Source of the DNA: Heligmosomoides polygyrus polygyrus
Lineage: Eukaryota > Nematoda > Chromadorea > Rhabditida > Heligmosomidae
Assembly (NCBI GenBank): GCA_947396885.1
Contig: OX377202.1
Location: 26,040,001 to 26,104,000 of the forward strand
Length of the DNA: 64,000 nt
Reading direction: 5' to 3'
The translations under genes and the position numbers were made by a program. The notes beneath the pieces were generated by a model, which was given only the letters and a program-made list of their open reading frames with translations, ran no database searches and was not told the DNA's origin. Of this stretch, positions 45,786 through 58,300 are shown one piece after another; within the stretch, counting starts at the first letter, position 1, and each line of letters opens with the position of its first letter.

Positions 45786-46250
45786 TTTCTACTGCAATTC
45801 TTCTTCTGATTTTACAATCTCTTCGATAGCCACCCCTATGCTCACACACGCTATCTTCAACAGGATAGATGCACCATTCGCCCTGCCGTTCCTTCCGAGA
45901 TCCGACACCATCTCGTTAGTGGAGAACTGCAGCGCATCCGTTACCGGCAGAACCAGGCCTAAACATCTGATGAACCCCCACTAGTGCTTATCAACACCCT
46001 GGCGCGGCCCTTCACACCTTAGCAGTGCAAGTGTGGGCTTCCATCTTCGTGGAGCACCAGAACGACTATCTTGCTGAGCAAAAAGGGAGATGTGCGCGAC
46101 ATTGCTAACTGGAATGACGGGAGCCAACATAGTATCTCTACCAATACAATGCTGTGTGTGAACTGTACTGTTGTGTTGCTTCTGCCTACAAAATGGCTCC
46201 AAGCGCTCTCTGCCTTGATACCCGCTACGGTGGCGAATCTAAACGGTATA
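45786..46250 (+). pseudogene. RTE-B2 reverse transcriptase part
   Basis: Continuation of RTE-B2 after RTE-A: TCTCTTCGATAGCCAC at about 45818 matches 36310, and ALPFLPRSDTISL corresponds to VLPSEIRHAIS of RTE-B1. LINTL, RTTILLSKKGDVRDIANWN follows at about 46050-46110. The 3' piece (46010-46250) is the paralogue of 14625-14890. Confidence 0.7.
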
Positions 46251-46386
46251 TGATGAGATTCGAAAACTCTTCTAGTTTCTGAGCTACGATTTCTTGAAAG
46301 ATTTCTTGGTCACATAGAACTGTATTTTTATGCCTTAGGGTAACAGAACATTGGGCGCAATCCAACGCAGGGTTGATCGCTTTTAG

Positions 46387-49300
46387 GCTGCTGGGAACGA
46401 TGTCGAAATGGAGCTCTTCGGAAAACCACCAGATGGAGACGCATATATCTCTGCAGGCTTTTCAAAAGACCAGAAAATGGTAGGATGATGAAGGAGAATT
46501 AGCCCTTAATTTAGAAAATTGGTGCACGCCTTAAAATTTGCAGTTTATTAAACAATGGCTTAGTACTGCTGAAAAAACAATTATTTATTTCCCACTAAAC
46601 GGTAAATTCAAATCACGCTGAGGAGAAGAGACTGCTGCCTTACTTTGACACCTTGATTATCTATCAGCGCGTGTCGCTCTAGCATAAACTGCAATTATTC
46701 TACACAGCTCGATTTCTGGCTCTCCCCATGACAAAGACCGACGTCGAGAATGAATCAGTGGTCCTCCCATAGGGTTCTCCATGTTTCTTTTTATAAAGTT
46801 ATTTTGTAGCTAGTAAACTCGATCCGTTTTTCGGCGAAATAAGAGTCTAGCGCAGCGATTCCTGGATCCTTAACCTATGGAAGCGAATCCTTCGGATACG
46901 ACTTCCCCTTATGTTTTTAACTCGTAGACGGAGTTGTCGTTGCTGACAAATCGCCGGTTTCTCATCAAATGGCATGTCTGCAATGCACGATAAGCGGCCT
47001 GTAGAAGATAGAACCTTGTAGTGGCCAGATGTCTGTTGCATGACACGTGATTCGTGATACAGTTGCGTTCGGGATTGCGGCTACGATGTTAGTTTCTCTT
47101 GTCTGACGGGCCATTTTTGGATTTGCTTTTCCGTTACGCCATTTTTGAGAAAACAAAGAAATTTTTGTGATCATCATGAATTAGTAGCCGCCGTAAATCG
47201 AGCTTGTTGCAAGTTTAGAGAAGGCGGAATAGCTCACAGCTTGCATCGGAAGCAAGGGTTATTTGAAAATAACAATTAAAATAACAATAACAAATAATAA
47301 CAAAAACAACAGTAATATTTTGCAAATAACAAACAACAACAAAAATTAGCTCTGGAAGACTCGTGAGAATTGGCCGGATAGTGCTGGGAGTACGTCAATG
47401 TTCCGCTTCCTTGTTTGAAATGTCGTCTGAAGCTATGTGATGCCTTACATTAGTAGCCGACTCACAACAAGTGAGGAATAACAGACATATGTACTTGTAG
47501 CTATGAACAGTCACGCACTTGCAGGAAGAGGGCAAATGATAGACAGTTAGCTCACTATTAACTTGTACTACCGGTAGCCTATGTATGCTGCAATATGTGC
47601 ATTAAACGCATGTAGAAAAGTTACTCTTCAAACAACGATAAAGTGTAAAACGCAAAAGTTATACGTTTCTGGGAAGCAAGAACATACGCCACAGTTTTCC
47701 AGAGGACGCTTCTCCGAGACAAATGGCAAAACAGTTTTCGCCAGCGTTCTCATCCCCCTCAGGACAGGCAGGCTATGCGTGTTGTCGCTGCCATTAATAA
47801 GCCTTGAGATCCAGCAACTCGTCTGGTTCATCGAGTCGGCTAAAATGAAACATGATTACTCTGCATGCAAGAATGGAGACTCTCGGCTTCGTCGCTCAGA
47901 GATGCGCTTTTTTCCACAATGTCCGAACAATGTTCTTGCTTATTTTTACCGCTTACACGGCTCTACACTCTGTCAAAATAGCATCGGAAAAGCTCACCTA
48001 GAGTTGGGAACCTTTCCTTGTAAGGCACCCTTATCGCTAATTATAATAAGATACGCCGAGCTAAATATTGCTTTGATTATTCATCGGGGTTGATTTTTCT
48101 TGAGTCGTCGAACAGTCCGACTAACGAAAAAAGGTCTTCCCGTAGAGTTTTCCAAAGTGACATGCTGGTTCTTGTAGGTATCGTCTAGGAAGCTCCGCAG
48201 TAAATTCCTATATAATGGGGATCTGTCACGCCAAAATGACAAAAACCGCAACACTTTAGTCATTTTAGCTGAGACGGCTAAACTGACGCCTGTAATGGCC
48301 TTTCCGTGCTTAGAAATTGCGGCACCGTAAGTGGAGTTTACGGATTATTGAGTTGAGGCTCTGTGTTTTTGTAAATGATAAAGCATTCACAATTGAAAAA
48401 AAAAACAGAAATCCAGTTGTCAGTTGTAGAAGGTCTAGTTTTCCGCGCGCAGAGTCCCATTAAACCATACTTGTCTCGCCGTTGAAACCCTCGCTAGGTG
48501 CTATTCTTATATGACCTCCTTCCAATGTTTTCGATAGGTTTTGTAAGCGTTTGTTGTGACCTCATTTTTTGAGACGATCGACAATTATTAGGCTGTTGGA
48601 CTACAAATGTCGCCTGCTTTCGATCTCTCATTTCTCTTCATTTGTTTTTTGGATCGTGTAATTTTACGTGTTTAGCATGCGCTTCCGTAGGCATCTTTTA
48701 CCAAAGTTTCGTTCCCATTCGTTTACCTTTTAAACATATTTTCAACGACGACCGAGCAAAAGTACCGAGTGCGGTACTTTTCTGTACTACTTCAAGCAAA
48801 GATGAACTGCTGCAGAATCCCATCGTTTCTTGTCTGAAGTATTTGGTAACGAAACTCCATCATTCCATCAATGCAAGCGATGGTTTCAACGTTTTCGAGA
48901 CGGTAGTAAGAGCTTTGAAGACGAAAAACATCAATGGCGTCCTGATATTGTGGATTGTCAGCAATTAAAGGAAGCTCTCGGGTCGGATCCAACAAAAACA
49001 ACGCATGGACTCGCACAGATGTTTGGTTGTTACCATTCTACCGTTGCCGATCGTCTGCGCAGTCGCAAAGGCAAGTCGCTGTGTAAAATTGATGCTACAT
49101 CCGCTCAGCGACACAAAAAAGCAGCACGAGTGCCATCGGTGGAATTCTCATCCACAAAACCAATAACAGCGCTTTTCATGACTCCATCGTGACGTCCTAT
49201 GAGAACTAAATCTACTGGGAAAATATCGGACTGTTGGGTTGGGCTCACTTCCCTACCGTAATCCATGCTGTTGACGGTGCCCATCGTTTCTTGTCTGAAG

Positions 49301-52300
49301 TAGTCTGCGCAGTCGCAAAGGCAAGTCGCTGTGTAAAATTGATGCTACATCCGCTCAGCGACACAAAAAAGCAGCACGAGTGCCATCGGTGGAATTCTCA
49401 TCCACAAAACCAATAACAGCGCTTTTCATGACTCCATCGTGACGTCCTATGAGAACTAAATCTACTGGGAAAATATCGGACTGTTGGGTTGGGCTCACTT
49501 CCCTACCGTAATCCATGCTGTTGACGGTGCCCACGGTGGAATGACCGGCGGATACACCACCGTCGGGAGAGGTCATCGCCTGTCCCACCGTCTTCCACTC
49601 TTCTATTTTGAATTTAGCCACGCCCTGATGAACGGATGTGCATATAAGGAGCAGATTCGAGCGACAAGGATCTCAGACACGGCTCCAGCAGCTCCACTGT
49701 TTGCCTTACCATTGATTTTGTGTTCACCATAAACTTGCTATCTAAGTTGTGTTCCTCGTACCGCGGAATAGCCAACGGCCAGTCTCCACTTCGAAGAGAC
49801 ACTGGGAATGGCAGTAGCTAATTGGGCGTCAATGGAACCATTGAACAACCACAAGACGAAAGCGCCAGTGGTTGAGCTTCGGTAAGTTTCAGAAGACCAC
49901 GACGAAGCCTGAAATTCACGGAAAAAGTCATGCTCCGTGCTTGGTGGAACAGTAGAGGTCTGGTGCATTTTAATGTGCTGGATCCGCACCAAACAGTTAC
50001 GGTGGACCTTCACAAAGAACAACAGCCCCGTGGGCCAAGCACTGTGTCAACAAGGGGTAACCTGTGAAAATCCTCCATGACAACGCTTGACCGCACGCCG
50101 CAAATACCACATTGCAAAAAATTGAGTTGTGCTGGGGAATTCTGCCTTACTCACCGTATAGCACAGACCTTACGCCAGCAGACTACCATATTCTCTAGTC
50201 GATGCAGCTCGAAATGGCAGAGAAAAACTCAGGAACTGGCGAAGTCGAAATTTGGGTGTCCAATTTCTTCGAGTCGCAGCCATCGGAGTTCTTCAAGAAA
50301 GGCATTCTTTCTTTGCCAGGACGTTGGCGAGATGATATAATGACGCCATCGTCATAATAACGGAGATTACCTCTTAAACTAAGGTATGGTCTCTCTCTTC
50401 TTGTAGCGAAATTTCTTTTTGAGCAAAAACGACATCTTTAATCCGACAATCTAATATTAATTTGATCCATCTAAACTCATCAGTTTTATCAGTTCCCATA
50501 GAGAGCGCTCTTTCCGTCCTGATGATAGTCGCGTTGCTGACAATTATTCACTCACAAGTGCTCCGACACGCCTAACGGCGTGTCTCGCACTTGCGCGCTT
50601 CGCGCGACTTTGTTGCATCACTGACCTCTGGAACTAGTTTTTGCAAAACATAAAATTCGCTAGCAGCTGTCGCTCTCCTGGTCCGCCATAGAGGTCCCCT
50701 TACCGCCCTTCTCCACCACCGCCTTAGTGGTCCTCCCAGGCTCACGGCACGGTCGGTGACACGCATTCAGAATCAGGATGCTTGCTGCGCAACGTGGGGA
50801 GCCCGTTTTCTGGATCAAGAAGCCCGGAAGCGCGCGCAGTCGCCGCTGTGTCGAGCATGAAGAGGCTATGCATATGGCAGATTCGTTGTTCTCCGTATGA
50901 ATTCCTTTACGGCTCCCTTCTTGTTGACTCCCCGTCCTGGTCCCGCCTCCAGGTTCCTTCTCCCAGGTAAATTCCTCCCCCTCCTCCCTCTCGGGATCCT
51001 CCCTACTACTCTACCCCAATTAAGTAGGCCTCCCACGCTCACGACACGACGACGGCGAGCGAACGCCCATAGTGTGGCATCGGTGTCACATTCTCTAAAT
51101 CCGTTCTCTCTTAATGGTAATGGAGCCCCTTGCTGATCTTCCTTACTGTCCCACTTCCCCTGATTGGTAACTCCCTAATGATCCCTACATATTGCCTAAA
51201 CTCTTCTTGGTGCCACCTCCTCGCCTGCTTCATTGCTCTCCCCATCGAATATCAAAATGAGGTACATCAGCATGAAAGCATTAGATGAGGGTCTCGATAG
51301 GAATGATTCAACACATTCAAGTCGAATCGCTATAACAGTTAAAGACCTCTGTACCAGCCACTTGAGTGTTAAAGGAAAATACAGCAAATAGTGAAAGAAT
51401 TCCGGTATTGTAATAGTGTAGAGCGTCCTGCCGCCTAAACAGGGGGTGCTTGATGAAAGAATGTAAATCGCAACAAAACATCGTCACAACACCTTCCACC
51501 CCCAGCAACAGCCACTTGAGGCTCAAAAAACGTGTCTCAAATCAATCTTGCAACAACTTTTTTTTCGCCGTTGTGGGAAACTTACACTTAGGGCGCATGA
51601 GGGTGGAGGGCGGTAATATTTGTTTGGAATGGGTGATGTGAAGAGATTGCCTCCAGTGTAGCCGTTTGCTTCATCTGTTCCGACTTAATTTCAAAGATTC
51701 GGATTAAGCTTAAAAAACCAGCTTTCAAAAATCATGTGCCATAATAAAAGCGTATGTCAGCTTTGTGATCAGCGCCCAAATAGGACCACTAGACGAAAGT
51801 TTGACGAAATTGATTAATCTTAGTCTACACGTCCTTCCTACATATTCACTGTAATCCTCTGAACTCTGTACCCTAACACAAAAACCGGTCGTCAGCTTCG
51901 TGATCATCACACCATGCAACTCTATAGACGAACTTTGGGCATATTTTTGTCTACCTCTGGAGTCGTTGTAATACAGGTGCGCCTGTTTATCTTCACTATT
52001 ATTTATTTAAGCAGTCATGTAAACGCAAAATTGCAAAAACTCGCAGTGCAGTGTGCTTGCATCTTCTCCCATTTCTTGGCTACCATTCTCATGGACAAAT
52101 GCATGGTTTTATTTAACGCCACTACGTACATATATCCGATGTGTACCGATCACGAAGTTCAGCACCAAATTCAGAATTTATTATTAGGCTGCGTTTGTAA
52201 TAAACGTCTTTGCAGAATTGTGGCACCGAGCTTTAGTGGTTTTTGTTCGGGCGTCTCTCAGCATTAAATCTATACTATAAATACTATACTATTTCAACTA

Positions 52301-55300
52301 ATGGACAACGAAGAATATTTTCACGAGTATATAGACCAAGAATATATCATATAATTACCCCATATCATATTTATTTCGAACAAGAAACAAATTGAAGTCT
52401 TCTTATACGTATATTTCGCAAAAAAAAATTCTGTAGCTAATCATCATTATATATGCTCTCAAAAAACGCGAGTGCTCCCAATGGATATATAGGCGGTTAA
52501 GCATTTTTAGGTGACCGAGGTGCGGTATTCTTCAGAATACGCGGACCGTATGTTTTCCTTGATCTCAAAATATAACACGAAGTTGAAGAGTTTAAACCTG
52601 CCCAATACCAGTATTTTGTTCAAAAAAACGGGAACTGTGCGCTCATTTGACCACTCCCCACTTAATTTATTTTTTTTAAATTAATTTTAAATAGATATAA
52701 TCGTAATTTAGGCGGACACTATGGTGGTATACTGCGCAAGGGTTGGAGGCAATGTTAAGGGTGGTCTGGCTCGCACAGTTCATAATGCTAAACCTCCAGT
52801 TAAAATGCTGGTACGGCTTTATTTTTTGTTCCCAACCAAATTGCACAATCCGTTACATAATATTCGAAATCATTAACAATCACATCTTTTCCAGGATCTA
52901 AAATCCACTACAAAACGAAACAATTCTTAGCATCCATTTCACTTTAGGATAACACTGGTATTCAAGATGTCAAAACAGCAGAGGAAGTCGACGGCGGTTT
53001 GCACTGTAAGATTAAGTGAGTTAAAGGGATTTGTAAAAATAATAATCTGGGAAGAGTCTGAAAAAAACTTCAAAGCCAGTTTCATTACAATAGCAAAGAA
53101 ACAGCAAACAGAGAATGCTGGATATCGTAAACTTGTTTACGAAACACAATTCATCTTACACGTCTATACTGAGCACTGCAAAAAAAATTGTTCAGAGGAC
53201 TGCGAGTTAAGCTAAAAAAGCAGCAAAAGTCTGCATTGACTAATTTCACAAATGTAGAAAACAAAATGGGTAACATTCACCGTTTACTTTCTGAGTGGAG
53301 AGTTTCACACCAGAAAACGCCCTCTCTTCCAAAGCTGCGACTGATTGTGTCGCAGCGAGCCAAGTACTAAAGAAGATCGAGCATTATGCACACATCAGCT
53401 ACACTATATGACTAGCTTTGGAGTACAATTTACTTTTTTAATGTGATACCATCGTATTCCAGCCAACGCATCAAACCCGGAAACAGTGAAGTTTACGATT
53501 TGGATGAGCAATATTATATTTTCTTGGTTATGGGTCCATACAACAAAGAAGGTAAAGCGTCCACATTGTGTCCATATTTTTTCTTTTTGCATATTCTACA
53601 AATCCTTTCTACTTTAAACGCCCTTGCTGATGAACAATTTAGTTGATTTCCTCGTGAGACAGCATGACTTTAAGAGTCATCCGAATAGCTGGGTTTCCCA
53701 GATTCCTCACAAATTCATGGTGTCTTATAAATCATGCTCCTAGTGGGTCGATACAGAACGTTCGTAAGTGAATTCACAAGTGCTCTCTAATTCAGACCGC
53801 TCATCATACTAGTCTTAATTCGATTGCATGGATTTAGATCCGGTGTGTGAGTAATGAGGCAAGTACCGAGTGCCAGGTGTAGAATATTTTAACGGACGTT
53901 GAATAGATGTATCAGGTTGTAGTACATAAAGTTTATGTGCAACTTTATTATTCTTATCAACAGATGATTTTTGTATAATTTCCTCCAGGAAGAGAACTTT
54001 TGGTGCTTTCTTGACCTACTGCTATGTGTCGGGTATATCGAAAAGTCTTGAAATACTAGCACAACAACACTACAATACAATAAGATATGATACAATATAC
54101 AAAAATTCTGTCCACTGTATATTCCCCATCCAATGCTAAGATCCTGCCCCAACTTTCAGGCACCCTTTCAATTCCTTTCCGCAAGCATCCCGAGAGCTGT
54201 GAGGAAAAGAATTCAGAAACTTCCTTTTTCAACTGACATCGATCATCGAACTCTCTTCCTCGAAGATGCTGCTTCAGAGCTCTGACCAGGTGATAGTCAG
54301 AACGAGCGAGTACGGTGGATGGGGAAGAACTTTCCAGCCTAACTTGGATTTTCTTACGACTCACTTTTGCGACATGAGGACGCGCGTTGTCGTGCAGCAG
54401 TAGACATTTTTTTGTTCTGGACATTTTTTAGCGCACGGCGTCGGCCAATCTCTGGAGCTGAATAGCGCAGACAGATGCTGTGGCTGTGGTCTCACTATCC
54501 ACTAACTCCCAGTAAAGCGTGCTTTCTGAGTCCCACCAGCAACACAGAAGAACCTTCTTTTCGTGCTGTCCACGTTTCCGTTGTCTTGGAGCCGTTCTCC
54601 GTGCGGGAGCCATTTCCTCTTGCGGGTGTGGCCAACATAAAGAATCCAGCTTTTATGACCAGTAACAATATCCTTCAGAAAGTTCCTTCTGTGCGGGCGA
54701 AGAAGCAGCATCTCAGCAACACTAATTCGGCATGCTTTGTTAACGTCTCGCAGCTCATGTGGCACCCAAGACGACAACACTTTGCGGTACTCAAGGATCT
54801 CTAGCAGGGCTGAGCGGATAATAGAATTTTGAAACCCGGATAATTGATAACGGATGACTTTGCCCAAAAATGGCCGGATAACGGAAAAACGGATAAAGAA
54901 CTAACAACAAAAATTAAAACTACTTTTGAACCATTCTTTCTCCAATGGTAGATCGGTAGTTGTAACACTGTTCATGTCACATGTCAAGTAAGCCACTTTA
55001 ACATTCTTATTAGTGTTTTTCTTCATGGCACGGGGTAGTGCAGTCGGAAGAGTCGCCTGTCGCATGTTTTCTGACTCAAGTTCTTGGTTCGGATTTCCCC
55101 TCCAGGTCAACCAAGCCTTTCATCCTTTCGGGCTCGATGTATTGGCACAAGGCTTGTCCGGGCAGGATAATGCACTAAATTGTCCATCGGCTGACCAGCG
55201 CAAGTCATTGTACTGGCCAAATACGCATTCAAAATTCCTCCAGCATATCACGTAAGAGTACAATGCGCATCGCATCTGGCACTACCGTCGTCTCATATTC

Positions 55301-58300
55301 TTTATTCATGTTTTTCAGCTGCAATGAAGTCACTATGGATAGATCCCATGGAAATTTCTGGGCTTGGGTGGGGCAGTCGTTAAAAAGAGTCGCTGTTTGT
55401 TTACTCTCCAATTAGATTTAACGCTAATTTTTGCCCAGACCGGATAAATCCCTCTCTGTTGAAAGGTAAATTGTAAAATGCTGCTAGTGCCAAACATAGT
55501 TTCAAATAGCGATCAAAGGTCGTGTAGATGCGGGGTATCTGGCACATCCTTAAAACCTACCATACCATCCTTATGAACGTTTGTCCTTTTCTCCACTGAT
55601 CGACTGATTTTTTGCAAATCGTACGTTATGCTAGAAGGAATTTTGGGGAAAACCCCACAAATAGCAATGAGCAAGGCAGTGTTCAGCATTTCAAAACGCG
55701 CTATGAGCAATTAGATAGTCTAGTATAATTATAGCATTGAGAACTCTGAGAAGGCACCGACCTGGCATTGCAAGCGTATCTCGACTGCCAGTGGAAAAAA
55801 CACAAGGCGATTTTTGAAAAATTGTTCTTATATTCAACTAAGTAATCACAAACTTGACACATTTTGTTGTTCGTTATGCGGCGAAAGAAACCCCGGATAA
55901 CGAACAGCAAAACGGATAGGCAAAACGCACCGGAAACCGGATAGCGGATAACGGTTAATCCGCTTATCGCTGATCTCCACCTGCCTCTCGATGGTGCTTT
56001 GCGTACATCCAAGTGTCGCCGCGAATTCGCGAGTGGTTGAATTTGGCTTCACCTTGAAGGCTTCGCGCAAGCTGTCTTCTGTGTGGGGCGTCCGGAACAA
56101 GGTCGATCTTCGTGAGAGATATCTCCAGCCTTGAAGCACTCATACCAACAGGCCACTGTGGAACTTGAATGCAGCGCAGATGTTGGAGGTTGCAGTCCTT
56201 GCGGAATAGCCGAGCAGAAATTCGTAGTAGACGATAGGTCGTAGGATACTGCTGCTTATCACTGACATTGTTGCTTTGCTGCTGTATTCGCACTCGATGA
56301 GGCCTTATATAGTATGCTTGAGAAAGACTCGAAAATGTACTGCAACGACGTCACCACACAAGATCGGTACTGTAAGAGCTTTAACAAATTTTACAGGCAG
56401 TCGCGTAAAGTGTTGCAAGACCTCTCGATCAACACAATAGATGTCTTCAAACCTGGCTCATTTAGCTGTCCAATCATCGCTGTGCTGTTGGTCAGAAAAT
56501 TGCTCGTTCAGGCACACAAATAGTTGACTGACGTTCATCGTCACTGTAGATGTGGTGTGGGCTCTAGATATCACGATGATGCGCAACTATACACTAGCTT
56601 GGCAAGCGTGAGCTTTGATATTGAGCAGCCTGAGTAGCATCGAAAAACAGACATCCGCTTTCTGAAGGTTACTGTTTGCGTTTGATGGGATTGTAAAGGT
56701 GTCATTCATTTGGAGCTGTCAAAGACGATAAGAACCGCTGGTTGAACAACTTCCTTCAGTCAAGGTCATGGCGTCCAACACTGCTGGCAGCGGTCCTCTC
56801 AAAAAGGGTAGAAGAACGATAGAAAATTATAGTCATTCTTTGTGTCCTAATGTGTTTTTCATTTCCAGAAAAATATGTAAAATTTTATGCAATGAAAACG
56901 ACGAGATATTTCCCTAAAACCTTCTAGAAAAGCCGTGCAATATGACTATAGGTCATCAACGAGACTAGAGACACCTGGAAGATCTTGTTACTGGAGAGTT
57001 TCCTTAAATAGAGGTTTAAAAACGATCCATTAAGTTTAAGTTAACGCCGATGATCATTAGTGATTTGACGAACACCCCCCCCCCAATAGTCACCGAATCA
57101 TTTACGTATCAGGAAAGCGGGTTCCCGCAATTACATTCGCTGCCGGTGCTCTAAATTTGACGGCGAAATGTCGAGGAATGTTTTTCGGGGATGGATGTAA
57201 TGTAGATATATGTAGACTTAAAAAGATATTTACGGACATTCATGGGCACATTGTTATTAGGAGGAATTTCTAGCGATAAAGCATCACAATCGTCCTGAGC
57301 TCTTGGTCATGACGCGTTTAATAGTTTCGTCCACGATAAGCTCCACTCACTGTGTACTTAAAAAGTAGCGTGGGAAGCATCACAATCGTAGGTGGGAAGC
57401 ATCACAATCGTTCTGAACTCTTGGTCATGACGCGTTTAGTAGTTTCGTCGACGATAAGCTCCACTCACTGTGTACTTAAAAAGTAGCGTATGCGTTTCCA
57501 GAAATGTAGCTTTTAACCGATGTGAGCGAAGCAATTGATGCGCATCCAGATAAGCCAGCGAGTAAAAGCCCTGAATGTGCACTAGCGAAACAAGGAAGGC
57601 AGCTGCATCTGCACTCATTCAACGTTTATTTCTACGAGGGGATAACGCTTAATCAGCCCCTCATTCATTGTCAGTAAAGCGTCTTTTATACTCGACCGCC
57701 TCGAAACTCCACATTTGACATAGTACTATATTCGGCGAATCGCGCACCTGGAGGGAAGGGCGCGGAGGGGCGCGATCAGCTGCGGCAGACTCGGTGAGGA
57801 GTGGAAGATCTCACGCCGAGATAAATCATTTTGCCCTTTTTGTATTGGTTCCCCAACCAACAGAACAAAAAGGATGACACTATTGTACTTTCACGTCTTC
57901 AAAGGTCGAGGAGGGGTCGGAAAGAAAATTTTGACCAAACTTCTCCTAAGGGGAGGGGGGGGTATTTAGGGTGCTGACCACGCATCTGACATCCGTTTTT
58001 TGAAATTTCGGCCGGTTATAGCGGACTACGGTAGCTCCTGGTGAGTAAGGCTGCGAGGTCATAATCATCAATTTCGCCCAAACCTCGCGTAGTGTGGTTA
58101 TTTCGGGTGCTGATACCGGATCTAACATCTATTTTTCATACTACGCTGGAGTTTGGACGGAATCGGTGACTATGACCTTAGTAACCCGTCAATAAAGGGT
58201 CGCTTAGCGCCATTTGCATCTGCATTTCGACTCACGATCAGTGCCGCATTCATCTGTTCCAGCCGTAGGTTGAGCAGACGTCTTCGAATTCAGGCTTAAG

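Larger units (their letters stand above)
54013..56350 (-). mobile_element. Mariner element (reverse), split by a hAT-like insertion
   Basis: The minus-strand transposase starts near 56260 with YYEFLLGYSARTATSNICAA. SLREAFKVKPNSTTREFAAT and LGCTQSTIERQVEI follow. It is interrupted at 54805-55972 and resumes in the same frame with LEYRKVLSSWVPHELRDVNK. VTGHKSWILYV has His where the first catalytic Asp is expected. After frame changes, RFFCVAGGTQKARFTGS and, in another frame, KCLLLHDNARPHVAKVSRKK hold the second Asp. LARSDYHLVRALKQHLRGRE holds the third. The C terminus is VPESWGRILALDGEY. Candidate decayed terminal repeats lie near 54025-54060 and 56310-56345. It is not functional. Confidence 0.8.

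Noticed and set aside
51914..52267. Possible membrane receptor fragment
   Set aside because: Hydrophobic stretch and cysteines only. No recognisable receptor motif, and it lies within an intron insert.
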